Shown here piece by piece: positions 8,747 through 16,082 of a stretch of 64,000 nt of DNA. The number at the start of each line of letters is the position of its first letter. Position 1 is the first letter of the stretch. The position numbers and the translations under genes were made by a program. The notes below the pieces were generated by a model that did not search any database, was not told the origin of the DNA, and worked only from the letters and a program-made list of their open reading frames with translations. Source of the DNA: Burkholderia sp. S171 (GTDB lineage: Bacteria > Pseudomonadota > Gammaproteobacteria > Burkholderiales > Burkholderiaceae); contig NZ_LMUF01000047.1 of the NCBI RefSeq assembly GCF_009766085.1, positions 1 through 64,000 of the forward strand. The letters run 5' to 3'.

Positions 8747-9466
8747 ATGACCAAAAGCGATCGTCTGCGTGTTCTTGCCGATGCTTTGCGTGAGCAAAGT
8801 GTGATGCGTCTTCGCGATGCGGCGACCTTGCTCGATGTATCGGAAATGACGGTCCGCCGCGACATAGCGTCGAGTCCGGGGACGTTTACTTATCTTGGCG
8901 GTTATATCGTTCGCGCTTCGGATGTCCCGAACGGCGCGGGTTATACGATCGATGAAGAGAAGGATCATTTTGCCCAGGCCAAGGCGGAGGCATCGGCGGT
9001 GGCCGCGCGGCTGCTTTCTGACAACGAGACCATCTTCATCGATTGCGGGACGACGCTGACCACATTGGCGCGGCTCATTCCGGCTGACATGCATTTAACC
9101 GTGCTGTGTTATTCGCTGAACGTGGCCGAGATTTTGCGACGCAAGGCCAATGTGCGGATGATTTTATTGGGCGGCGTTTATGCGCCCTCGTCGGATTCAT
9201 TTTCCAGCGATGAAAGTATCGAGACGTTGCGGCGGATGGGGATCAACAAGGCGTTTATTTCGGCCGGCGGGGTGGATGAAGCGCGGGGCGTGACGTGTTG
9301 GAACTTTCACGAGGTCGCGATCAAACAGGCTGCGATGGAAAGCGCGGTTGAACGGCATCTGGTGGTCGATGCCAGCAAGTTGGGGAAGGTTAAGGCGGTG
9401 CGGTTTTCGCAATTGGATCAGTTTAATTCGCTGATTACGGAGAAGGGGATGGAGATTCGGAAGTGA
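8747..9466 (+). CDS. deoR: DeoR-family transcriptional regulator
   Basis: A 239-residue regulator with an N-terminal helix-turn-helix (MRLRDAATLLDVSEMTVRRDI, about residues 20-40) and a C-terminal DeoRC sugar-phosphate domain, including the FIDCGTTLTTLARL loop and the later KAFISAGGVDEARG segment. Similar in size and domain order to E. coli DeoR, which senses deoxyribose-5-phosphate. The deoC operon on the opposite strand and the DeoR-like operator at 19604 support the same ligand. The last four bases overlap a small HicB-like gene. The gene symbol is by function and context, not proven orthology. Confidence 0.88.
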   Translation: MTKSDRLRVLADALREQSVMRLRDAATLLDVSEMTVRRDIASSPGTFTYLGGYIVRASDVPNGAGYTIDEEKDHFAQAKAEASAVAARLLSDNETIFIDCGTTLTTLARLIPADMHLTVLCYSLNVAEILRRKANVRMILLGGVYAPSSDSFSSDESIETLRRMGINKAFISAGGVDEARGVTCWNFHEVAIKQAAMESAVERHLVVDASKLGKVKAVRFSQLDQFNSLITEKGMEIRK

Positions 9467-9672
9467 GCAAAACCACGGATAACTTGAACAACGGCGGCCA
9501 TCTCGCAGTGGCCACTTATGACCCCGATACGGACATGCTGCGCGGCGAATTTCTTGGTTTGAACGGAGGCGCGGACTTCTACGCCAGCGACATTCCCTCG
9601 CTCAAGACCGAAGGCGCCAAGTCGTTGGCCGCATTCCTCGATGTCTGCAAAGAGAACGGTATCGACCCTTAG
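9463..9672 (+). CDS. Orphan HicB-like N-terminal domain protein
   Basis: A 69-residue protein starting at GTG 9463 in a GTGA overlap with the deoR-like gene, so probably translated by coupling. The segment from MLRGEFLGLNGGADFYASD to FLDVCKENGIDP matches the N-terminal half of HicB-type antitoxins. Ordinary HicB proteins continue into a ribbon-helix-helix or HTH DNA-binding part, but here the frame stops directly after GIDP. No HicA toxin gene is visible on either side. It may be a decayed antitoxin, or a small ligand or protein-binding partner of the regulator. Function unknown. Confidence 0.7.
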   Translation: MSKTTDNLNNGGHLAVATYDPDTDMLRGEFLGLNGGADFYASDIPSLKTEGAKSLAAFLDVCKENGIDP

Positions 9673-9691
9673 CTTCACGGACGCGCGGTTG

Positions 9692-9711
9692 GCCCGGCAA
9701 ACTTTCCGGGC
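9692..9711. terminator. Weak hairpin between convergent transcripts
   Basis: GCCCGG (9692-9697) pairs with CCGGGC (9706-9711) across an 8-base loop, in the 79-bp gap between the HicB-like gene and the last gene of the opposing sugar operon. There is no T-run, so intrinsic termination is doubtful. Position between two converging genes is the main support. Confidence 0.3.
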
Positions 9712-9751
9712 GATTCAATCAACGACCGCCCGTAAGCGAAACCAACCACCC

Positions 9752-10825
9752 CTACGCCGCCCGCCTCCCCAGCGCGAACAACGTCCCCGCCACCAGAATA
9801 AACGCCCCGATAATCACCTTCTGCCAGGTACTCGGTACACCGATCAGAATCAAGACGCTGTTGATCAACGTAACCAGCACCACGCCCAACAACGTCCCTA
9901 CCACCGTCCCCGTCCCACCGGTAATCCTGGCGCCGCCAAGAATCACCGCCGCAATCACATCCAGTTCAGTCCCAACCAGATCAAACGGATTCGCCAGCCG
10001 ATTCGTCGATACATGCAGAATCCCGGCAATCCCCGCCAGCATCCCGGTGTATCCAAACACGAACAGATGAATGGCCCGCAGGTTATAACCAAGCCGCTCG
10101 GCGATCGGCAAACTGCCGCCCATCGCGTACACACCGCGCCCCATCATCGTCCGGTTGAGCAGCCACCACGTCACGCCCGCAGCAAGAAAAAGCGCAATGA
10201 CCGAGACCGGCAACACCGCCCGAAGCCCATCGTTCGTGTGATAGAAAAATAGCGGCAACTGGCCGAAGCTATCCATGCTATGCGGGATATTCATGAAAAA
10301 CTGCGTACCTACAAACGTCAGCAGCAACCCACGATACAAATACTGCGTGCCAATGGTCACAATCAACGAAGGCGCTTTCAGCCGATGCACCAGCACGCCA
10401 TTGATCAATCCAAGCAACACGCCGCCCACCGCGCCGCAAACCAGAATCACAAAAAACGGCGCGTCAGGCCACCAGGCAAACACGGCCTTGGTGATCGAAT
10501 ACATCGTAAAAGCGGCAATCGCAGTAAAGGACACATCGATACCACCCGATGCCAGCACAACCAGCGTCCCCAGCGCAAATAACGATACTGTCGTGCCCGA
10601 ATGCAGCAAATCGAAGAGCGTCGCGAACTGGAAGAAGCGCGGATTCAACGTGCCCACCACCAGGCACGTTACAAGAATCAGTCCGAGCGTGAACCATTCA
10701 GGATTGCGCATCAATCGCCCAATAAAACTGGGCCGCTGCACCTGCGGCGCAACCTCTGCCAATGCCGGCTTTAGCGCGGAAGCGCCTTGCGATGTCTGAG
10801 CAACGCGATGAAGTGACTCGCTCAT
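9752..10825 (-). CDS. Sugar ABC transporter permease (second of two)
   Basis: A 357-residue inner-membrane permease of the BPD_transp_2 (RbsC/LsrD) family with about nine to ten helices after a hydrophilic 50-residue N-terminus. Typical segments are TLVVLASGGIDVSFTAIAAF, which holds the conserved GGIDVS, and VILGGARITGGTGTVVGTLLGV near residue 300. It is the last gene of the deoC operon. Its ATG overlaps the ATPase stop by four bases. Together with the permease at 13508 it probably forms a heterodimeric channel, as LsrC/LsrD do. Confidence 0.93.
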   Translation of the reverse strand: MSESLHRVAQTSQGASALKPALAEVAPQVQRPSFIGRLMRNPEWFTLGLILVTCLVVGTLNPRFFQFATLFDLLHSGTTVSLFALGTLVVLASGGIDVSFTAIAAFTMYSITKAVFAWWPDAPFFVILVCGAVGGVLLGLINGVLVHRLKAPSLIVTIGTQYLYRGLLLTFVGTQFFMNIPHSMDSFGQLPLFFYHTNDGLRAVLPVSVIALFLAAGVTWWLLNRTMMGRGVYAMGGSLPIAERLGYNLRAIHLFVFGYTGMLAGIAGILHVSTNRLANPFDLVGTELDVIAAVILGGARITGGTGTVVGTLLGVVLVTLINSVLILIGVPSTWQKVIIGAFILVAGTLFALGRRAA

Positions 10826-12351
10826 GCTGCCTCTGAAAGTAAAGCGTGATAAAGATCGGCTTCCGTCAATTGCCCCGCACGATATTCGTTCGAGACACGC
10901 CCCTTCTTCATCATCAGGATTCGGTCGCAGTTCTGCAGCAACTCAGGCAAGTCATCGCTGATCAAAATGATGCCAATACCCTGCTCAGCCAAGCGCTGCA
11001 TGATGCGGTAAATAATGTCCTTCGATCCCACATCCACGCCCACCGTCGGACCGTGCAGGATCAAGACGCGTGGATCAATAGCAAGCCATCGGCCGATCAA
11101 CACGCGTTGCTGGTTGCCACCCGATAGCGACTGAACCGGTTTATCGACGTCAGGCGTCGCGATCTGCAACTCCTTCACGGTGCGCTCGGCAAGCTCGCGC
11201 GCGCGCTTCCGGTCAACCTGTCCAAAGCGATCGCGCAAACTCGATATCATCGCGGTGATGACGTTGTCGCGAATGGATTTATCGAGGAAAAGCCCTTCGT
11301 TCAAGCGGTCTTCAGGCACATAGCCTATGCGTTGCCACTTTGCATCGGACGGTGTTTTAAGCCGCACGATGGAACCATCCAGCGTCACCGTGCCGCTATC
11401 CGCCGGCGCGACACCTGCCAATGCCCGCGCCAATTCATTGCGCCCGGAGTCGAGCAAACCCGTCACGCCAAGAATCTCTCCGCGATGCAGCGAGAACGTG
11501 ACATCGGCGAACTGGCGCGACCGCGACAGCGCCTTCACATCCAGCACGATCTCGTGGCCGTCCATGACTTCAGCCTGCCGATATCGCTCGTTCGATAACT
11601 GCTTACCTGTCATCAACTCGCCAATCTGCGCCTTCGTATAATTCTCGATCGGCCCTTGCGCCATCTTCTGACCATCGCGCAGCACGATCACTTCACCGCC
11701 GATCGCATAGCACTCATCCAGCTTGTGACTCACGAACAGCACGGCGACGCCGTCAGCGCGCAGCTTCGCCAGCACCGCGATCAGGTTATCGACTTCCTTT
11801 TGCGTGAGCGACGTGGTCGGCTCATCCATGATGACGAACTTCGCCTCGCTCGCAATCGCACGCGCGATAGCCACGAGTTGCCGCGTCGCCAGCGGCAACT
11901 GCTCGACGAGCGTCGCCTGAAAATCGGCATCGCCGGGCAAGCCCACCGCTTCCAAAGCACGTGCTGCAGTACGAGCCAGCGCACGGCGATCGAAGGTCCG
12001 CGCAAGCCGCCCCGCATGCGCGGCGAGTTCGGACGTCAAAGCCACATTCTCTGCCACACTCATGTTGGGCAGCAGCGAAAGATCCTGATACACGGTCTCG
12101 ATACCCGCCGACAACGCCTCGAGCGGCGCAAGCCGCGAGTGCCTTACGCCTTCGATCACAAGCTCGCCCTGATCGGGCGGCTGCGCGCCGGAGATGATCT
12201 TGATCAGCGTGCTCTTGCCACAGCCGTTCTCGCCGAGCAGGTGATAGATCTGCCCGCGCTGGAACGAAAGGCTCACGCCACGCAGCGCATACACGCCTGT
12301 AAAACGCTTGTGGATATCGACGACTTCGAGAAGCGGCGCTGTACTCATCAT
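10822..12351 (-). CDS. Sugar ABC transporter ATPase, two ABC domains
   Basis: A 509-residue fused ATPase of the RbsA/LsrA type. Domain 1 has Walker A GENGCGKST near residue 39 and Walker B FVIMDEPTTSL near residue 170. Domain 2 has the degenerate Walker A GLLDSGRNELARAL, normal for this family, and a signature region LSGGNQQRVLIGRWL near residue 410. It powers import of the sugar delivered by the binding protein at 12428. Coupled by ATGA overlap to the downstream permease. ATG codons at 12351 and 12348 are both possible starts. Confidence 0.95.
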   Translation of the reverse strand: MMSTAPLLEVVDIHKRFTGVYALRGVSLSFQRGQIYHLLGENGCGKSTLIKIISGAQPPDQGELVIEGVRHSRLAPLEALSAGIETVYQDLSLLPNMSVAENVALTSELAAHAGRLARTFDRRALARTAARALEAVGLPGDADFQATLVEQLPLATRQLVAIARAIASEAKFVIMDEPTTSLTQKEVDNLIAVLAKLRADGVAVLFVSHKLDECYAIGGEVIVLRDGQKMAQGPIENYTKAQIGELMTGKQLSNERYRQAEVMDGHEIVLDVKALSRSRQFADVTFSLHRGEILGVTGLLDSGRNELARALAGVAPADSGTVTLDGSIVRLKTPSDAKWQRIGYVPEDRLNEGLFLDKSIRDNVITAMISSLRDRFGQVDRKRARELAERTVKELQIATPDVDKPVQSLSGGNQQRVLIGRWLAIDPRVLILHGPTVGVDVGSKDIIYRIMQRLAEQGIGIILISDDLPELLQNCDRILMMKKGRVSNEYRAGQLTEADLYHALLSEAA

Positions 12352-12384
12352 TGAACCTTCTACCCTTTCAACTTCCTGAAGACA

Positions 12385-12407
12385 GCGCGCACGGCAGCCG
12401 TGCGCGC
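12385..12407. promoter_or_regulatory. GC-rich stem-loop after binding-protein gene
   Basis: GCGCGCACGGC (12385-12395) and GCCGTGCGCGC (12397-12407) are perfectly complementary, giving a 9-11 bp stem, in the 76-bp gap between the binding-protein and ATPase genes. There is no U-tract on the minus strand. The usual role of such hairpins after a periplasmic binding-protein gene is 3'-end stabilisation or partial termination, so that more binding protein than membrane components is made. Confidence 0.6.
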
Positions 12408-12427
12408 TTTACTGCTCTCGCAAAAAA

Positions 12428-13432
12428 TCAGAACGGATACTGCTTGTAGTTGGTCTTGTCGACGTCGACCCAGCCGGTGCCGCGCACGATAATGCCCTTG
12501 CCCGGACCCTTGGTGACCGTGACCTTGTTATAACCAACCAGACCCAGGTCCGCACCGTTCTCCACCGTCTTGCCATCGATCAGCATTTTCGCGATCTTGT
12601 TCATCGCGATACCGGCGAGCTTCGGATCCCAGAACGCAATGCCGTTGATCGCACCGCTCTCGAGGAACTTGCCGGCTTCCGTCGGCAGGCCCGTGCCGTA
12701 CACGCAGATCTTGCCAATCTTGCCGGCCTCTTCCACCGCGCGCCCGATGCCGATCACATCCAGCGATGACGACCCTTGGAAACCGGTCAGGTCCGGGTGC
12801 TTGCGCAGCACTTCTTTCGCAACTTGGTAGGCACGTTCGCCATCGTTATTGGTTTCAAGCTTCGGCTCGACCAGATCCATCTTCGGGTACTTCTGCTTCG
12901 CATTGCCGATACCGCCATCCGCCCACTGAACCTGCGAGCGGCTGCCGAGCGAGCCGACCAGCACCGCCCATTTGCCCTGATCGCCCATGCACTTCGCAAG
13001 CCGTTCATTCAGGCCTGCGCCATACGCGGTGTTGTCGAAAGCTTCGATGTCGACCATCGTGTTCTTCTCGTTGTCGGCTTCATGCGTGACGACCTTGATG
13101 CCGCGATCCATCGCTTTTTTCAGCGCCGGCTCAAGCGTGGGCGGATCGTAGGGAACGACCGCGATCGCCGTGACTTTCTTCGCGATCAGGTCTTCGATGA
13201 TCTTCAGTTGTTGCGCAGCGTCCGCGCGTCCCGGTCCGGTCTGATACGCGTTCACGCCGGGGTTGTCCTTGGCGAATTCCTTCACGCCGTCGTCCATCCG
13301 GTTGAACCAGTTGATACCCGTGACCTTGACCACCGTGACGATGGTTTGATCGGTCGCGGCCTGCGCGACAGCAATAGCTCCGGCCGCAAGCGTGACAGCG
13401 GTGAGCGCGATGGCGATTCGATTGAGTTTCAT
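12428..13432 (-). CDS. Periplasmic sugar-binding protein
   Basis: A 334-residue Peripla_BP_4 protein with a clear signal peptide (about residues 1-26, ending AVAQA). The type I fold is recognised from VTVVKVTGINWFNRMDDGVKEF, the AAQQLKIIEDLIAKKVTAIAVV hinge and GFQGSSSLDVIGIGRAVEEAG. It is closer in style to LsrB/RhaS than to RbsB. It delivers the substrate to the two permeases; catabolic neighbours suggest 2-deoxyribose or a related pentose. A stable stem-loop follows the gene. Confidence 0.94.
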   Translation of the reverse strand: MKLNRIAIALTAVTLAAGAIAVAQAATDQTIVTVVKVTGINWFNRMDDGVKEFAKDNPGVNAYQTGPGRADAAQQLKIIEDLIAKKVTAIAVVPYDPPTLEPALKKAMDRGIKVVTHEADNEKNTMVDIEAFDNTAYGAGLNERLAKCMGDQGKWAVLVGSLGSRSQVQWADGGIGNAKQKYPKMDLVEPKLETNNDGERAYQVAKEVLRKHPDLTGFQGSSSLDVIGIGRAVEEAGKIGKICVYGTGLPTEAGKFLESGAINGIAFWDPKLAGIAMNKIAKMLIDGKTVENGADLGLVGYNKVTVTKGPGKGIIVRGTGWVDVDKTNYKQYPF

Positions 13433-13507
13433 GCGTTGTCTCCGTTATGGTTTGTCTGTGATGCACATGAGGTGAAGTTTTGAAGCCGGGAAAGCTTGGT
13501 TTTTGGG

Positions 13508-14542
13508 TCACGCTGCCGGTGGTTTTGGCACCTTCGAAATGGGTGCAGCGCCGCCGAGGCCGAAGATGGCCCGCACGCGCTCTCCACCCGCCAGCGCCAG
13601 CGATGCCAGCAACAGGAAGCCCCACGCACAGTCGCCAAAGAACTGCGAAACGCCCAGCAAGTTGAACAAGCTCGACAAGAACTGGAGCACGGTCGCGGCC
13701 AGAAAAACGCAGGTGATCCGGCCATAACCGCCCGCCGGATTCACGCCGCCCATCACCGCAATCAGGATCGCGATCAGCAAGTACGAGTTGCCGTAGTCCC
13801 ACTTCGCGCTCGACGTATGCGACGCGCTGATGAGCCCGGCGAGCGACGCGAGCACGCCGCACATGCCGTACGTCAGGATCAGCATGCGGTCGCGCGGAAT
13901 GCCGGCATAGAACGCGGCTTTCGGATTCGTGCCCATCAGATAGAGCCGCAAACCGAACGGCGTGCGCTTCAACACCCAGCCGAGCAGCAACACCGTGACC
14001 GCGAAAATCCACAGCGAGATAGGCACTTGCAGAAAGGTGCCGTTACCGATGTCGGAGAGGGCATCGACGTATTCCACCCGTACCGATGCACCGTTGCTCA
14101 ACACCACGGCGATGCCGGTAAAAAGCAACGATGTACCGAGCGTGCAGAGAATCGGCGTGAGTTTCAGGCGCGCAATAATCACGCCGTTCATCAGGCCGCC
14201 AATGGCGCCGAGCATCACGGTAATCATGCAGAACACGGCTGTGTAAAGCGACGGCGAGTTATCGGCGGAAACGAGCATCGGCAGCAATTGCGCGGCGACC
14301 ATGCCGGACAGGTTCGCGAGCGCGACACCCGACAAGTCGATACCGCCGTTACCCGACACCATCGAGAGCATGATGCCGAGCGCGAGCAGGCCCAGTTCGG
14401 GCAACTGGCTGCCCATGGACTGGAGATTGTCGATATCGACGAACTGGCCGTGCGATAACGCCGTCGCGACTAGCACGACCAGCAAGTTCACCGCGACCAG
14501 GAAGTTCAGTTGCCGGTCGGCGAGCCATTTCGATGGGTTCAT
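13508..14542 (-). CDS. Sugar ABC transporter permease (first of two)
   Basis: A 344-residue BPD_transp_2 permease with the conserved segment MLSMVSGNGGIDLSGVALANLSG near residues 58-80 (the GGIDLS of the family) and a characteristic MNGVIIARLKLTPILCTLGTSLLF near residue 118. It lies between the kinase and the binding-protein gene and is paired with the permease at 9752. Two different permeases with one fused ATPase is the Lsr/Rha arrangement. The C-terminal tail is cytoplasmic and rich in alanine and proline. Confidence 0.93.
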   Translation of the reverse strand: MNPSKWLADRQLNFLVAVNLLVVLVATALSHGQFVDIDNLQSMGSQLPELGLLALGIMLSMVSGNGGIDLSGVALANLSGMVAAQLLPMLVSADNSPSLYTAVFCMITVMLGAIGGLMNGVIIARLKLTPILCTLGTSLLFTGIAVVLSNGASVRVEYVDALSDIGNGTFLQVPISLWIFAVTVLLLGWVLKRTPFGLRLYLMGTNPKAAFYAGIPRDRMLILTYGMCGVLASLAGLISASHTSSAKWDYGNSYLLIAILIAVMGGVNPAGGYGRITCVFLAATVLQFLSSLFNLLGVSQFFGDCAWGFLLLASLALAGGERVRAIFGLGGAAPISKVPKPPAA

Positions 14543-14557
14543 CGAGCGCTCCTCCGT

Positions 14558-15517
14558 TCAGGATTGGTGGGCCGACGCGCTGCCGGACTTCACAGGTTCA
14601 CCAAGAAGCACCGCTTCAATTTCAGCGAGCGTCGGCATTGAAGGCGCGGTGCCGGGACGCGTGACCGACAAGCTCGCCAACGCACAACCAAAACGCACGG
14701 CGTTCAACGGACTTTCGCCGCGTGCAAGCGCTGCAGCGAAGCCGCCGGTGAAGCCATCGCCCGCGCCTGCAGTCTCGACCACGCGACCGCAATTGAAGGC
14801 CGGCACCAGCACCGATTGTTCCGGCGTATGCAGCAACGCGCCCGCTTCGCCCAGCGTCACGATCACGGCGCGCACGCCCTTTCCTAGCAGGACATCGGCG
14901 GCGCGGCGGGCGTCATCGACTGACGCAACCTTGATACCGGTCAGCGCCGTTGCTTCGGTTTCGTTCGGCGTGATGTAGTCGCAAAGGGGGAAGATGTCGT
15001 CGTCGAGCGGTAGCGCCGGCGCCGGATTGAACACGGTCGTCACGCCGTGACGGCGCGCAAGTTCAAGTCCACGTCGCGCAGCAGGAACCGGTTGTTCAAG
15101 CTGCGTGACGAACACGGCGGCGGTCGCAATATCGGCTTCTATCGCTTCGACATCTTCGGGGCACAAGCGTCCGGCCGCACCCGCCGCAACGATGATCGCG
15201 TTGCCGCCGGTGGCGTCGTCGACGAAGATATGCGCCGCGCCTGTTGCCACGCCATCCGTCGTTATTGCGCGCGCTGTGATGCCTTCAGCGGCCCATGTCG
15301 AGCGTGCGATGTCGCCGAACGCATCGGCGCCGAGGCGTGTGCAAAAGATTACGTCGGCACCGGCGCGTGCTGCTGCTACCGCCTGGTTCGATCCTTTACC
15401 GCCCGGCCCCATCGCAAACGCCGATCCGGCGATAGTCTCGCCAAGCAGCGGCATACGCTCGGCGCGGAACGTGAGATCCGTCACGTAGATGCCGAGGATG
15501 ACGACGCTGCGGTTCAT
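14558..15517 (-). CDS. Ribokinase-family (PfkB) kinase, probable deoxyribokinase
   Basis: A 319-residue PfkB-family sugar kinase. Signature 1 is GPGGKGSNQAVAAARAGA (about residues 37-54). Signature 2 is the anion-hole and catalytic segment ETAGAGDGFTGGFAAAL, with the catalytic aspartate in GAGD. Asn-Glu-x-Glu appears as PNETEA. The ATG at 15517 overlaps the rbsD-like stop by four bases; an upstream open frame to 15589 lies inside that gene. With DeoC two genes upstream, phosphorylation of deoxyribose at O5 is the simplest role, as for Salmonella DeoK. A ribokinase cannot be excluded. Confidence 0.9.
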   Translation of the reverse strand: MNRSVVILGIYVTDLTFRAERMPLLGETIAGSAFAMGPGGKGSNQAVAAARAGADVIFCTRLGADAFGDIARSTWAAEGITARAITTDGVATGAAHIFVDDATGGNAIIVAAGAAGRLCPEDVEAIEADIATAAVFVTQLEQPVPAARRGLELARRHGVTTVFNPAPALPLDDDIFPLCDYITPNETEATALTGIKVASVDDARRAADVLLGKGVRAVIVTLGEAGALLHTPEQSVLVPAFNCGRVVETAGAGDGFTGGFAAALARGESPLNAVRFGCALASLSVTRPGTAPSMPTLAEIEAVLLGEPVKSGSASAHQS

Positions 15518-15999
15518 CGCGCGCTCTCCGAATCTGAAGCGGCCGGTGCATCGGGCGCGAGGTTCACGCCCTTCTTGAAGATGAAGCAACCATACCCGCG
15601 CGCTTCACCTGTCGCGATCACGCAATACGCTTGCTTGGCACGTTCATAAAACGCGAAACGTTCGATGGAAGCAAAGGGCGTCGCGCGTCCTTCGGCGGCA
15701 TCCACTTCGGTTTGCGCTTCGCGTTGCACGGCGGGAAGCGCGTTGGCATCGCCGACGACTTCCATGCGCTCGGCCGGATGATCGACGAAACTATCCAGCG
15801 GCAACACTGACAACACCGCGCGGATCGCACGCGGCGCATTCACGCCGTCGAGCCGAAGCACATGGCCAAGCACCGTTTGGCGCGCGACGGAATCGGCCGG
15901 AAAATTGGCGTCGCAGATCACGACTTCATCGCCGTGTCCCATTGCGCACAGCGCGTGCAGGACGTCGGCGTTCAGCAGCGGATCGAGGTTCTTCAGCAT
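15514..15999 (-). CDS. RbsD/FucU-family sugar mutarotase
   Basis: A 161-residue protein of the RbsD/FucU fold, which interconverts pyranose, furanose or anomeric forms of free sugars. Diagnostic is ALCAMGHGDEVVICDANFPA (residues 16-35), with the active-site histidine in GHGDE, and the C-terminal GEARGYGCFIFKKGV segment. The residue pattern is closer to FucU than to RbsD. It stands directly before the kinase, the same pairing as rbsD-rbsK, and probably supplies the ring form the kinase takes. A serine/alanine-rich tail of about 15 residues is extra. Confidence 0.9.
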   Translation of the reverse strand: MLKNLDPLLNADVLHALCAMGHGDEVVICDANFPADSVARQTVLGHVLRLDGVNAPRAIRAVLSVLPLDSFVDHPAERMEVVGDANALPAVQREAQTEVDAAEGRATPFASIERFAFYERAKQAYCVIATGEARGYGCFIFKKGVNLAPDAPAASDSESAR

Positions 16000-16082
16000 T
16001 ACGTCTCCTTCATGTTGAGCGTGCCTCGCTGTGTTGCGAGGTCATCGCTCATGATTCTATTTGAACCCGTAGCTTCTAACGT

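Noticed and set aside
9463-9672. Complete HicAB toxin-antitoxin system
   Set aside because: No HicA frame on either side and the HicB DNA-binding half is absent.
13131-14012. Alternative minus-strand frame across permease and binding-protein genes
   Set aside because: Out-of-frame translation of two well-supported genes.
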